NCBI RefSeq assembly: GCF_030581075.1
Contig: NZ_JAUQSW010000002.1
Coordinates: forward strand, 124,001 to 188,000
DNA from: Hymenobacter cheonanensis
GTDB lineage: Bacteria > Bacteroidota > Bacteroidia > Cytophagales > Hymenobacteraceae
Length of the DNA: 64,000 nt
Direction: 5' to 3'
Part shown: positions 27,401 to 36,035 of the stretch, piece by piece
Numbering within the stretch: position 1 is the first letter of the stretch
Layout of the letters: each line of letters begins with the position of its first letter
Program-made: the position numbers and the translations under genes
Notes under the pieces: model-generated
Databases searched by the model: none
Seen by the model: the letters and a program-made list of their open reading frames with translations, nothing else
What the model was told of the DNA's origin: nothing

Positions 27401-30400
27401 CACGGCCGGCTACAATACGCTAGCCCGGGTGCATGAATTTACGGCCGCAACGGTCCCGGCCACCGGCACGTTCCCGAATACGCCGACGTCGCTGACCATG
27501 GGGAGAATGTCGGCGGCGATAGCGCTGGGCGACCTGAACGGCGATGGGCTGCTGGACCTGGCAACGAGTGATTACGACGGCACGGGTGTGACCAGTGACC
27601 CCAACCAGTACCCGGGGGTGGTGGTGCGGCTGGGTGTGGGGGGCGGCCGGTTTAGTAGTACGGCCTACACCTATTATGGTGCGTCTACTCCCGGCGACAT
27701 TTCGCTGGGTGATGTGGACGGCGACGGTGACCTGGACATTGCGGTGGTTTCTACCACCGACCCCGGCCCCCGCGGCGGCCCTGGCTATCAAGTGAATATC
27801 CTGCTGAACGATGGGCAAGGCCAATTCCCCACCTCCGCTAGCAAGTCCATAAGCGTGTACAATAACCCTACCCACGCGGTGCTGGGCGACGTGGACGGCG
27901 ACGGCGACCTGGATATGCTGATAGCCGCCAATAAGGCGTCCGTGAGCTTCAACAACGGCAGTGGCACCTTCACTGATGCCAACGATGTCGCCAGCAGCAG
28001 AAATCCCGCCATTACCGTCCCCACTCCCTACGGGGTGTACGACGCAGCCCTGGCCGACGTGGACGGCGACGGCGACCTGGATGCCCTGATAGCCAACTAC
28101 AACGTCGTGAGCGTGCGGCTCAACAACGGCAGCGGCGTTTTCGGCGGCGGCACTGACGTGCCCGTGGTCGGCGTAACCACCAAGCTGGTGGTGGGCGACG
28201 TGAACGGCGACGGCTACCTGGATTTTGCGACGAGCTGTAGGGCGTCAAATTCGCTGAGCGTGCGGCTCAACCTCGGCAACGGTACCTTCGGGGGCGGCGC
28301 CGACTATCCGGTGAGCTTCACGCCGGGCTTCCTGACGCTGGGCGACCTCGACGGCGATGGCGACCTCGACCTGGTGACCGGCAATGGGTTCGGGTCCACC
28401 ATCGCGACCTCATCGGGACTGGCGGCTATACGCTTCAATAGCGGCAACGGCACCTTTAGCGGTGGCTCCGACTTTGCCACCGGGGGGTCCCAGGCCTGCG
28501 TGGCACTGGGCGACCTCGACGGCGACGGCACCCTCGACCTGGCCACGGGGCATACGGGCACCTACGCATCGGCCGGCGCTGCGGCGTCGGCGCTTTACCT
28601 CCGCTTCAACACGGCCCTGCCGCCCACCATCGCCGCCTTTTCGCCGCAGAGCGGGCCGGCGGGCACGCCCGTCACGTTCACCGGCACCAACCTGACCCAG
28701 GTGCGCGGCGTGCGCTTTGGCGCCAGCACTGAGCTAGCCCCCATCACGGCGCAAACGGCCACCAGCCTCACGGTGCTGGTGCCGGTGCGAGCAGCCAGCG
28801 GCGTCATTACCCTCACCTCCGCGCAGGGCGTTAGCGTGCCCACGGCCACGGCCTTTACCTATACGCCCCGCCCCCTAGGCCTGGTGGCTACGTTGACCAC
28901 GGCCGGCCCGCTCGATGTGTGCACCCCGCGCACGCTCACGGCCACGGCCGCTAGCCCGGTATTTGCCGCCGGGACCGGCGTTGATGCTGGTGTCTTCGTG
29001 GCAATGGAGCAGCCCAATGGCAAGCTGCTGCTGGGCGGTAACTTCACCACCTACCAGGGCGCTACGGCCAACCACCTGATTCAACTCAACCCCGACGGCA
29101 GCCCCGATGCTACCTTCAGCACCGGCACGGGTGCTACCGCAGGCTTCAATAACACGGTGAACAGCGCCGCGCTACAAGCCGATGGCAAGCTGCTGGTGGG
29201 CGGTTTCTTCACCACCTACCAGGGCGCGCCGGCCAATGGGCTAATTCGGCTCAACCCCGATGGCAGCCCCGACGCCACCTTCAACACCGGCGCGGGTTTT
29301 ACCGGCGGCAAGGTGGGCGTGAACAGCCTGGTGGTGCAGCCCGATGGCAAAATTCTGCTGGGCGGCGACTTCACCACCTACCAGGGCGCGCCGGCCAATG
29401 GGCTAATTCGACTTAACCCCGACGGCAGCCCCGACGCCACCTTCAACACCGGCGCGGGCTTGAGTGGCGTGGTGAACAATACTGTGGTGAACAGTATTGT
29501 AGTGCAGCCCGACGGCAAAGTGCTGCTGGGTGGCGACTTCACCACCTACCAGGGCGTTACGGCCACCCGCCTCATCCGGCTCAACGCCGACGGCAGCCGC
29601 GACGCCAGCTTTGCCACCGGTAGCAGCTTTAACAGTACAGTGAATGCGCTGGCCCTGCAAGCCGACGGCAAAGTGCTGGTGGGCGGAGGCTTTTCGCAAT
29701 ATATCGCCCGACTCAACCCCGACGGCAGCCCCGACGCTACCTTCACCCCCGGGTCTGCCATAACCAGCACGGTGAACTACCTGGCGTTGCAGGCCGATGG
29801 TAAGATACTGGTAGTCGGCACCTTCAACACTACTGCCAGTCCTGTTAACAACATCGCGCGGCTCAATGCCACTGGCAGTCTGGATGGCACCTTCAACGCT
29901 GGTGGTTCGGGCTTCGACAAAGGGGCGCGGCGGGTGCTGGTACAGTCCGACGGCAACCTGTTGGTAGCCGGCGGCCAATTCACGACCTATAATGGCGCTC
30001 CTGCCCCCAGGCTCATTCGCCTCAACCCTAACGGTAGCCCGAACACCGCGCCTACGCCCGTGAGCGGGGCCACGTTCACGTTCTCGCCGGGCAGCACGAC
30101 CACTAATCCGCTCGTTGCCAGCGCAGCCGGCACCTATTCGGTGGTGGCTAGCCTCAACGGTGCCACGTCGGCGGCCTCTAACGCGGTCGTGCTCACGCCC
30201 TGCACCACCGCGCCCACCGTCACGGCCTTGAGCGCCGCGGCCGAGCTGCCGGGCATGCCCATCACGCTCACCGGCACGGGCTTCGCGGCGGGCAGCACCG
30301 TCTCATTTGGCGGGATAGGGGCTAGCAGCGTCACGGTGAATTCGGCTACTTCCATCACGGCCGTGGTGCCGGCCGGCGCCACGCCAGGCAGCAGCGTGGT

Positions 30401-31520
30401 GGTCGTGACGGCTCCTGGGCTTGGCAGCAGCGCCAGCGCCCCGCCCTTCACCGTGCTGGCCGTGTACGATGGCGCCACGCTAGGCACCTGCCTCACGGCC
30501 GTGCCTGCTACCACCAGTATCAACGATGGCGCCTGGCACTACTTGCTGAGTAGCGGCGGGCAAGTGGTAGCAGCCTACAATTACACTGGCGCCTCGCTGG
30601 GCGACCTCTCCATCGACGTGCTGCTGGCCGACCCTAGCCAGCCCGTGCGCCAGGATGGCAATGGCCACTACTACCTGGGCCGCAACTGGCACCTGACCAA
30701 CAGCGCTGGCCGCTTCGACGGCCGCACGGTGGGCCTGCGCCTCTACGGCCTCAACACCGAGCAGGCGCGCCTGCAAGTAGCCGACCCCACCGCCACGCTC
30801 ACCAACCTGAAAGCCACCCAGTACAGCGGCGCCAACGAGGACTGCCAGCTGGCCAACGACGACCCGAGCGGCGAGCGCCGCGTGCTGCCTGCCCCGGCCA
30901 GCTCGCCCAGCGGCACTAGCTACTTCGTGTCGTCGCTGGCCGTGGCCGACCACTTTTCTGAGTTTTACCTTACCGGCAGCAGCGTACCGCTGCCCGTGGA
31001 GCTAGTCGACTTTACGGCGCAGGCAAAGGGCCAAACCGTGCAGCTGAGCTGGCGCACGGCTTCGGAGAAAAACAGTGCCCGGTTTGAAGTAGAGCGCAGC
31101 CTCGATGGCAGCAGCTTCACCCGCATCGGCCAGGTGGCTGCCGCTGGTAGCAGCACCACGCCCCGCAACTATGAGCTACTGGATGCCCAAGTGCCGGCCG
31201 GCGCTACGCTGCTCTACTACCGCCTGCGGCAAGTAGACCAGGATGCCAAATTCAGCTACTCGCCCGTGCGGACGGTGGCGGTAACGAAGTCGGCTAGCCT
31301 GGCTCTGTTCCCGAACCCAACGACGAGCGCCCGCGGCGCCACCCTCACCGGGGCAGTGCCGGGCGCCCCGGTGCACGTGTACGACGCCCTGGGCCGGGAG
31401 GTGCTGACCCTAGCGGCCGATGCCACCGGCAAGGCTGTGCTGGAGCTGCCGCGCGATGTAGTGACGGGGGTATACGTGGTGCGCACGGGCACTGCCGCCC
31501 TGCGCCTGGTAGTCAATTAA
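24465..31520 (+). CDS. Giant modular surface protein (IPT/TIG, CUB-like, FG-GAP/VCBS and delta-60 repeats) with T9SS sorting domain
   Basis: From ATG 24465 the protein has 2,351 residues; the signal peptide ends near APLLGQAQPTPY. In order: one IPT/TIG domain; a CUB-like domain (IYDDGGPNANYRYNQDYSTT to FIIYDGPDV); eight tandem IPT/TIG domains (25232-27140); a Big-type Ig domain; seven FG-GAP/VCBS calcium-binding repeats (27532-28550, GDVDGDGDLDIAVV type); another IPT; seven delta-60 repeats (28990-30040, QPDGKILLGGDFTTYQG type); a further IPT; a fibronectin-like domain (VQLSWRTASEKNSARFEVER); and a type A sorting domain (FPNPTTSARG to GVYVVRTG). It should be exported by type IX secretion to the cell surface. 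Adhesion or polymer binding is the likely role, which is an inference. Confidence 0.93.
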   Translation: MTHFFSLSSLLAARRFAASWLAGLLAVLLLLAPLLGQAQPTPYLTSLSPTSGSTGTSVIITGANLGGTNTSSVAFVGPYGFPINATFTVNSAGTQISTSVPAGAITGAITVTCVSAAGVVTTLTTATFTTDNYLIGSQGITVCSGNIYDDGGPNANYRYNQDYSTTISPATAGSKIRLSFTQFDIDLVTAVFIIYDGPDVNAPVIGQYKGTNSPGVVTATNAAGQLTIRLVNFITANTDARPGFAATIACVAGLPIISSFSPDNGAAGTSVTITGLNFNGTTAVAFNGVAAPFTVNSNTQLTVSVPAGATTGPITVTNALATGRSASSFVVQPLTISSFSPTSGTRGTSVTITGLNFTGATAVAFNGASAVFSVNSGTQITATVPAGATTGSISVTTPSGTGTSTSSFTVLPLTIDSFTPTTGAAGTSVTITGLNFSGATAVRFNGASAVFSVNSNTQITATVPAGATTGPISVTTPSGTGTSTTNFVLAPPVISSFSPASGLVGASVVITGTSFLQTSAVRFNGTAASGFVVNSDTQITVNVPAGATTGSISVTTPSGTGTSTSSFMVLAPTISSFSPASGLVGSGVVITGTNFTGATAVRFNGTAASGFTVTSDTQINVNVPAGASTGLLSVTTPTGTGTSASSFTVLAPAISSFSPTSGTTGTSVIITGTYFTGATAVRFNGTAASGFVVNSDTQITVPVPAGATNGPISVTTPSGTGTSATSFTVLSPAISSFTPTSGGQSVSVTITGVNFTGATAVRFNGALAPGYVVNSDTQITVNVPAGASTGPITVTTPSGTATSATSFTVLAPAISSFSPTSGTAGTSVVITGANFTGTTAVAFNATAAASFVVNSDTQITASVAAGTLSGFITVTNGVGTATSASNFVTGSSQIPLLTAVSPARNLPTAPPGANVVLTFSQPMAASTAGNVRVFGAQRGGQLVRGGNATASGNTITVDPARPFAPGERVMVTVPATVQSTAGYNTLARVHEFTAATVPATGTFPNTPTSLTMGRMSAAIALGDLNGDGLLDLATSDYDGTGVTSDPNQYPGVVVRLGVGGGRFSSTAYTYYGASTPGDISLGDVDGDGDLDIAVVSTTDPGPRGGPGYQVNILLNDGQGQFPTSASKSISVYNNPTHAVLGDVDGDGDLDMLIAANKASVSFNNGSGTFTDANDVASSRNPAITVPTPYGVYDAALADVDGDGDLDALIANYNVVSVRLNNGSGVFGGGTDVPVVGVTTKLVVGDVNGDGYLDFATSCRASNSLSVRLNLGNGTFGGGADYPVSFTPGFLTLGDLDGDGDLDLVTGNGFGSTIATSSGLAAIRFNSGNGTFSGGSDFATGGSQACVALGDLDGDGTLDLATGHTGTYASAGAAASALYLRFNTALPPTIAAFSPQSGPAGTPVTFTGTNLTQVRGVRFGASTELAPITAQTATSLTVLVPVRAASGVITLTSAQGVSVPTATAFTYTPRPLGLVATLTTAGPLDVCTPRTLTATAASPVFAAGTGVDAGVFVAMEQPNGKLLLGGNFTTYQGATANHLIQLNPDGSPDATFSTGTGATAGFNNTVNSAALQADGKLLVGGFFTTYQGAPANGLIRLNPDGSPDATFNTGAGFTGGKVGVNSLVVQPDGKILLGGDFTTYQGAPANGLIRLNPDGSPDATFNTGAGLSGVVNNTVVNSIVVQPDGKVLLGGDFTTYQGVTATRLIRLNADGSRDASFATGSSFNSTVNALALQADGKVLVGGGFSQYIARLNPDGSPDATFTPGSAITSTVNYLALQADGKILVVGTFNTTASPVNNIARLNATGSLDGTFNAGGSGFDKGARRVLVQSDGNLLVAGGQFTTYNGAPAPRLIRLNPNGSPNTAPTPVSGATFTFSPGSTTTNPLVASAAGTYSVVASLNGATSAASNAVVLTPCTTAPTVTALSAAAELPGMPITLTGTGFAAGSTVSFGGIGASSVTVNSATSITAVVPAGATPGSSVVVVTAPGLGSSASAPPFTVLAVYDGATLGTCLTAVPATTSINDGAWHYLLSSGGQVVAAYNYTGASLGDLSIDVLLADPSQPVRQDGNGHYYLGRNWHLTNSAGRFDGRTVGLRLYGLNTEQARLQVADPTATLTNLKATQYSGANEDCQLANDDPSGERRVLPAPASSPSGTSYFVSSLAVADHFSEFYLTGSSVPLPVELVDFTAQAKGQTVQLSWRTASEKNSARFEVERSLDGSSFTRIGQVAAAGSSTTPRNYELLDAQVPAGATLLYYRLRQVDQDAKFSYSPVRTVAVTKSASLALFPNPTTSARGATLTGAVPGAPVHVYDALGREVLTLAADATGKAVLELPRDVVTGVYVVRTGTAALRLVVN
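25232..27140 (+). repeat. Eight tandem IPT-coding repeats, about 240 bp each
   Basis: Units begin at about 25232, 25470, 25707, 25943, 26183, 26423, 26663 and 26903. The last five starts are spaced exactly 240 bp. Blocks such as gtgccggccggcgctaccac and agcgtgacgacccctagcgg are shared almost unchanged, so the array has been homogenised at DNA level. Confidence 0.9.
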
Positions 31521-32690
31521 ATCCAATATCGAGTCCCGTCTGCCAGTTTACTCCAAACTAAACGCTGGGAGAGGCGCTATCAGCAGGACCTCATGAAGCC
31601 CGAGCAAAATACAGGATAACAGCCTACTCAGGTAGGGGATAATTTCAGCCAGAAAGGTGACATCGGCAAGCCCATTTTTTACACAATTGTTAGGGGCTCA
31701 TTTTGCTTAGCGCCTTGGCGCGTGCATGTGCATAAGACGCACCCAGCTTTTCTCCCCCTATCTTCTGGGTAGCAGTTGCCTCGTTCGGGTACGCGGGTTA
31801 GATGGCACTGACATAGTGCATGTCGGACAACGTGCGCACTAGCGTACTTTATACGGCCGAAAAGGCCGATTCTGGGCAGCAGGCAAACTTTGGGATATTC
31901 TTATCAAGAATGGCCGCTTAGCTCAAAGCCGGTTTTCATTCCTCCTCGCACTGCCTTGAAAGTGACTCCTGCGTCGTTTTGAAAAGAAATAAACATGCAT
32001 GTTTGAGAGGGTACCGGGTCTGAAAATCGCGTTTCTTTTGACTTTGCCTCCCTCCGCATCGCTCTCAGGAGCCCCCAGGGCGCGAGAAACTCAGCCCTAA
32101 ACCTCCCAGTTTGAGTAAACCTCAGACATTTAGCCGGGGGCCAACCGGCACTGGGCCGATTGCCCTTTTTTCGACCTTTTCAACCTGCGAGACACCCATG
32201 CCACTCACCTACAGCCAGGGCAGCACGATGCGCCTGAGTTGCTCCACATCGGGCGGGCTCTGCGAACTCATGGGCCGGACTGGGCGCCTGTTCAGCGCCA
32301 CCGACAGCCTCGCCGCCGGCGGGTAGGTGCTGCGCCCCCCCGATGCCACCACCAGCAAGGTGATGCTGTACTAGCCAGCGGCTGGCAGTCGCCTTATCGA
32401 ATAAGGAGGCCATACTTCACCATGGCGAGGCCGGCCCTTGTTTCGCGGGCGTTATCGGCCATCCCACACAGGTAATAAACTAATAATGAGGGCTATCTAA
32501 CCCTCATCAGCTTTAGTGGATAAAGTATTATTCATGTAATATTTACGAAATAACCAAGAAGGAATTTTGTGCCGACAAATAAGGCCCCTACCTCTAGCTA
32601 AGCTCCTAAGCTCACCTGGTTTGGCGGACTTAACAGTCGCAGCGGCTACGCAGCTAGTAATCGGCTTTTGCTACCACTCTTTCCTTCCTG
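31521..32690. other. Long intergenic region, comparatively AT-rich, with one decayed reading frame
   Basis: About 1.2 kb without a convincing gene. A frame from ATG 32198 (MPLTYSQGSTMRLSCSTSGG) runs to a stop at 32324, then continues in frame as VLRPPDATTSKVMLY to a second stop, as if a short gene tail had gained a nonsense codon. A small hairpin atgaggg/ccctcat (32486-32507) lies about 180 bases before the SusC gene. Regulatory sites for that operon are expected here, but none could be assigned. Confidence 0.35.
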
Positions 32691-35600
32691 ATGAAACAAT
32701 TTTCTACTAATGTCAGCACCCGGCTGGAGTGCTTCCGGCGGAGCCTTGCCCCAACCCTGGTGCTGACCGTGCTAGCGGCGTCGGCCCTGGCCCAAACCCA
32801 GGCCGTGAGCGGCCGCGTGACGGCGGCCGGCGGCGACGGCCTGCCGGGCGTCAACGTCGTGGTGAAGGGCACCTCGGTGGGCACGACTACCAATGCCGAG
32901 GGCAGCTACTCGCTGGCCGTGCCTGGCAATGCGGCCGTGGTCACGCTCACGTTCTCGTTTGTGGGCTACAAGCCGCAGGACGTGGTGGTGGGCAACCAAA
33001 CGGCTATCAATGTGACGCTGGGCGAAGATACCAAGCAGCTGGACGAGGTGGTGGTGACCGCGCTAGGCATTAGGAAAGAAGCCCGCACTATCGGCTACAC
33101 TACGCAGGAGATTGCGGGTGCGCAACTGGTTAAAGCGCGCGAGCCCAACCCGGTAAACGCGCTGACCGGCAAAATTGCGGGCCTCACGGTGGCGCCCAGC
33201 GCCGAGCTGCTGGGCCGCCCGCAGCTCATCCTGCGCGGCAACTCCGACTTGCTCTTCGTGGTGGATGGCGTGCCGATTAATTCGGATACCTGGAACATCA
33301 GCCCCGACGACATTGAAACCTACACCGTGCTGAAAGGGCCCAATGCGGCGGCGCTCTACGGCTTCCGGGGCCAGAACGGGGCCATTATGATAACCACCAA
33401 GCGCGGCACCGGCGACAAGCGCAAGGTGGCGGTGGAGTTCAACTCCAGCACCCAGATTCAGCCCAGCTTCCTGGCTATTCCGGAGCGGCAGAACGAGTAT
33501 GGCTTCGGCTCGAACTACCAGTATGCCTACACCAACGACCTCTACGACCTGGGCAACGTGAACCGCCGGGCCAACATCTGGGGGCCGCGCTTCGAGGGCC
33601 AGCCGGTGCCGCAGTACGACTCGCCAGTGGTGAATGGCGTGCGGCAGGGCACGCCCTGGCTGGCACGTGGGGCCAACAACTTTCGCGATTTTATGGGCGT
33701 GGGTGTGCTCTCGGCCAACAACGTATCGGTGTCGTCGAGCGGCGACAACTACGATGTGCGCCTGTCGGTGTCGAACAACTACCAAAAGGGCCTCGTGCCC
33801 AATACGGGCCTGAACATCACCAACTTCAACCTGAGCACGGGCGTGCACTTCAACACCCGTCTCAGGTTTGACGGGGCGCTGAACCTGAGCCTGCAGAACT
33901 CGCCCAACATTCCGCAAACCAGCTCGGGGCCGGAAAGCGAAACCTACATTTTCCAGGTGTACGGCTCGGCCAGCTGGGCGCTGAGCGACATGCGCGACTA
34001 CTACAAGGGCCCGCAGGGCGTGCCCGGCGTGCAGCAGTACTACGCTGAATACGGGCGTGGCAACAACCCCTACTTCGTGGCCTACGAGTGGCTGTATGGG
34101 CACAAGAAAACCGACCTCTACGGCTACGGCCGCCTCAGCTATAAGCTCAGCGACCACCTCAACCTGGCCCTGCGCTCGCAGGTGACGACCTGGAACCAGC
34201 TGCGCACCGAGAAGGTGCCCTACTCGGCCATCACCTATAAAACGCCCGACCTGCGCCAGGGCGACTACCGCGAGGACCGCCGCAACCTGCTGGAAAACAA
34301 CACCGACCTGCTCCTGACCTACAACCAGGACCTGGGCCAGCACTTCAGTCTGAGTGCGGTGGCCGGGGCCAACGCCCGCCTGTTCAACTACAATGCGAGC
34401 TGGGCCACGACGGACTTCCTCATCGTGCCGGGCGTGTACAACTTCAGCAACTCGAAGAACCCGGCCCAGGCCTACGACTTCAGCTCCGACATGACGGTGC
34501 TGAGTGCCTACGCCACCACCGACCTGACGTGGAAGAACATCGCCTCGCTAGGCCTGACCGGCCGCTTCGATAAGCTCTCGACGCTGCCGGCCAAAAGCCG
34601 CACGATTTTCTACCCCTCGGTATCGCTGAGCACGGTGCTCAATGACTACCTGCCGCTGCCCGAAGCCATCTCGTTTATCAAGCTGCGCGGCTCGTTTGCC
34701 AACGTGAAGGGCGGCAACACGCAGTCAACCATCGGCTCGGCCTACCAGGCCGTGACGGGTAATTCCGTATCGAGCCTGATTGGCTACGGCTCGGAGGTCA
34801 CCACGCCCTACGACGGCCCTAGCTACGTGAACCAGAATAGCTACACCATCACCAAGCCCTACAACAACCAGCCGGCCGCTAGCTACACCAGCAGCCTGGC
34901 CAATCCCAATCTGCGCAGCTTTTCGGTGACTTCCTACGAGTACGGGATGGACGCCAAGTTTTTGGGCAACCGCCTGGGGCTCGACGTGACGCACTTCACC
35001 TCCACCAACGGGCCGCAGATTTTCCCGCTGCCGGTGGCCTCGTCGTCGGGCTACAGCAGCCAGGTGGCCAACGCCGTGACGACCCAGAAAAACGGCTGGG
35101 AAGTGGCCCTGACCGGCGCCGTGCTGGCCAACCCCACCGGCCTGAGCTGGGACGTGCTAGCCAACTGGAGCACCTACAAGGAGACGCTGAAGGAGATTTA
35201 CGGCAACGAGCAGAGCATCTACCTGGCCGGCCCGAACCACGTCTTCACCATCGGCGACCGGCTCGATGGCTACTACAGCTACAACTTTTTGCGCGCCCCC
35301 GACGGGCAGATTATCCAGTCCTCGACCGGCACGCCGCTGACGCGGCCCTCGGGCACCAACACCCAGCAGCTGCTGGGCTACACCAACCCCGACTGGGTGT
35401 GGGGCGTGACCAACCGCTTCTCGTACAAGAACTTCAACTTCAGCTTTCAGTTTGACGGCCGGGTGGGCGGCGTGATTCGCGACCAGGTGTATGCCTACGC
35501 CATGAACTCGGGCAACCAGCCCGAGCTGGTGCAGGGCGCCCTCGGCGCGGCCCGCCTCCAGGAGTGGCAGAGCACCAACCTCGGCACCAAGGCGCCTACC

Positions 35601-36035
35601 CCGGCCTACGTGGGCCCCGGCGTGGTAGTGGCCAACGGCGGCACCGTGCAGTTCGACGCCAACGGCAACATCTCGAACCTGAGCAGCCTCGAATTTACCC
35701 CCAATACCAAGGCCGTGACGGTGCAGACCTACGCCCAGGGCATCTACAACAGCGGCATCGAGGAGCCCTACATGGTGAGCAAGACCTACGCCAAGCTGCG
35801 CGAAGTCATTATCGGCTACTCTTTCCCCAGCAGCCTGCTGGCCAGCCGCTTCATCAAGGGCGCCAACATCTCGCTGGTGGGGCGCAACCTGCTCTATTTC
35901 GCGCAGCGCAAGGATTTCGACCTCGACCAGTACGCCCAGGGCTACAGCGCCTCGTCGCAGAGCACCCTCAAAAACCCCAGCCTGCAATCGGCCACCACGC
36001 GCTCGATGGGCGTCAACATTAACCTGACTTTCTAG
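32691..36035 (+). CDS. SusC/RagA-family TonB-linked outer membrane transporter
   Basis: This 1,114-residue transporter has a signal peptide (cleavage near ASALAQTQ) and an N-terminal carboxypeptidase-like regulatory domain (about 38-112; VSGRVTAAGGDGLPGVNVVV, EGSYSLAVPGNA, FSFVGYKPQDVVV). LDEVVVTALGIRKE follows, then the plug domain (NPVNALTGKIAGLTVAPSAE; LFVVDGVPINSD; VLKGPNAAALYGFRGQNGAI; ITTKRGTGD) and a 22-strand barrel ending in Phe. It imports a large nutrient using TonB energy, capped by the SusD partner whose ATG follows the stop directly. The substrate cannot be read from sequence; downstream phosphatase genes hint at a phosphorylated compound. Confidence 0.97.
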   Translation: MKQFSTNVSTRLECFRRSLAPTLVLTVLAASALAQTQAVSGRVTAAGGDGLPGVNVVVKGTSVGTTTNAEGSYSLAVPGNAAVVTLTFSFVGYKPQDVVVGNQTAINVTLGEDTKQLDEVVVTALGIRKEARTIGYTTQEIAGAQLVKAREPNPVNALTGKIAGLTVAPSAELLGRPQLILRGNSDLLFVVDGVPINSDTWNISPDDIETYTVLKGPNAAALYGFRGQNGAIMITTKRGTGDKRKVAVEFNSSTQIQPSFLAIPERQNEYGFGSNYQYAYTNDLYDLGNVNRRANIWGPRFEGQPVPQYDSPVVNGVRQGTPWLARGANNFRDFMGVGVLSANNVSVSSSGDNYDVRLSVSNNYQKGLVPNTGLNITNFNLSTGVHFNTRLRFDGALNLSLQNSPNIPQTSSGPESETYIFQVYGSASWALSDMRDYYKGPQGVPGVQQYYAEYGRGNNPYFVAYEWLYGHKKTDLYGYGRLSYKLSDHLNLALRSQVTTWNQLRTEKVPYSAITYKTPDLRQGDYREDRRNLLENNTDLLLTYNQDLGQHFSLSAVAGANARLFNYNASWATTDFLIVPGVYNFSNSKNPAQAYDFSSDMTVLSAYATTDLTWKNIASLGLTGRFDKLSTLPAKSRTIFYPSVSLSTVLNDYLPLPEAISFIKLRGSFANVKGGNTQSTIGSAYQAVTGNSVSSLIGYGSEVTTPYDGPSYVNQNSYTITKPYNNQPAASYTSSLANPNLRSFSVTSYEYGMDAKFLGNRLGLDVTHFTSTNGPQIFPLPVASSSGYSSQVANAVTTQKNGWEVALTGAVLANPTGLSWDVLANWSTYKETLKEIYGNEQSIYLAGPNHVFTIGDRLDGYYSYNFLRAPDGQIIQSSTGTPLTRPSGTNTQQLLGYTNPDWVWGVTNRFSYKNFNFSFQFDGRVGGVIRDQVYAYAMNSGNQPELVQGALGAARLQEWQSTNLGTKAPTPAYVGPGVVVANGGTVQFDANGNISNLSSLEFTPNTKAVTVQTYAQGIYNSGIEEPYMVSKTYAKLREVIIGYSFPSSLLASRFIKGANISLVGRNLLYFAQRKDFDLDQYAQGYSASSQSTLKNPSLQSATTRSMGVNINLTF

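Noticed and set aside
33063..34343. 426-codon antisense frame opposite the SusC gene
   Set aside because: His/Val/Gly-rich shadow translation of a confidently identified transporter gene.
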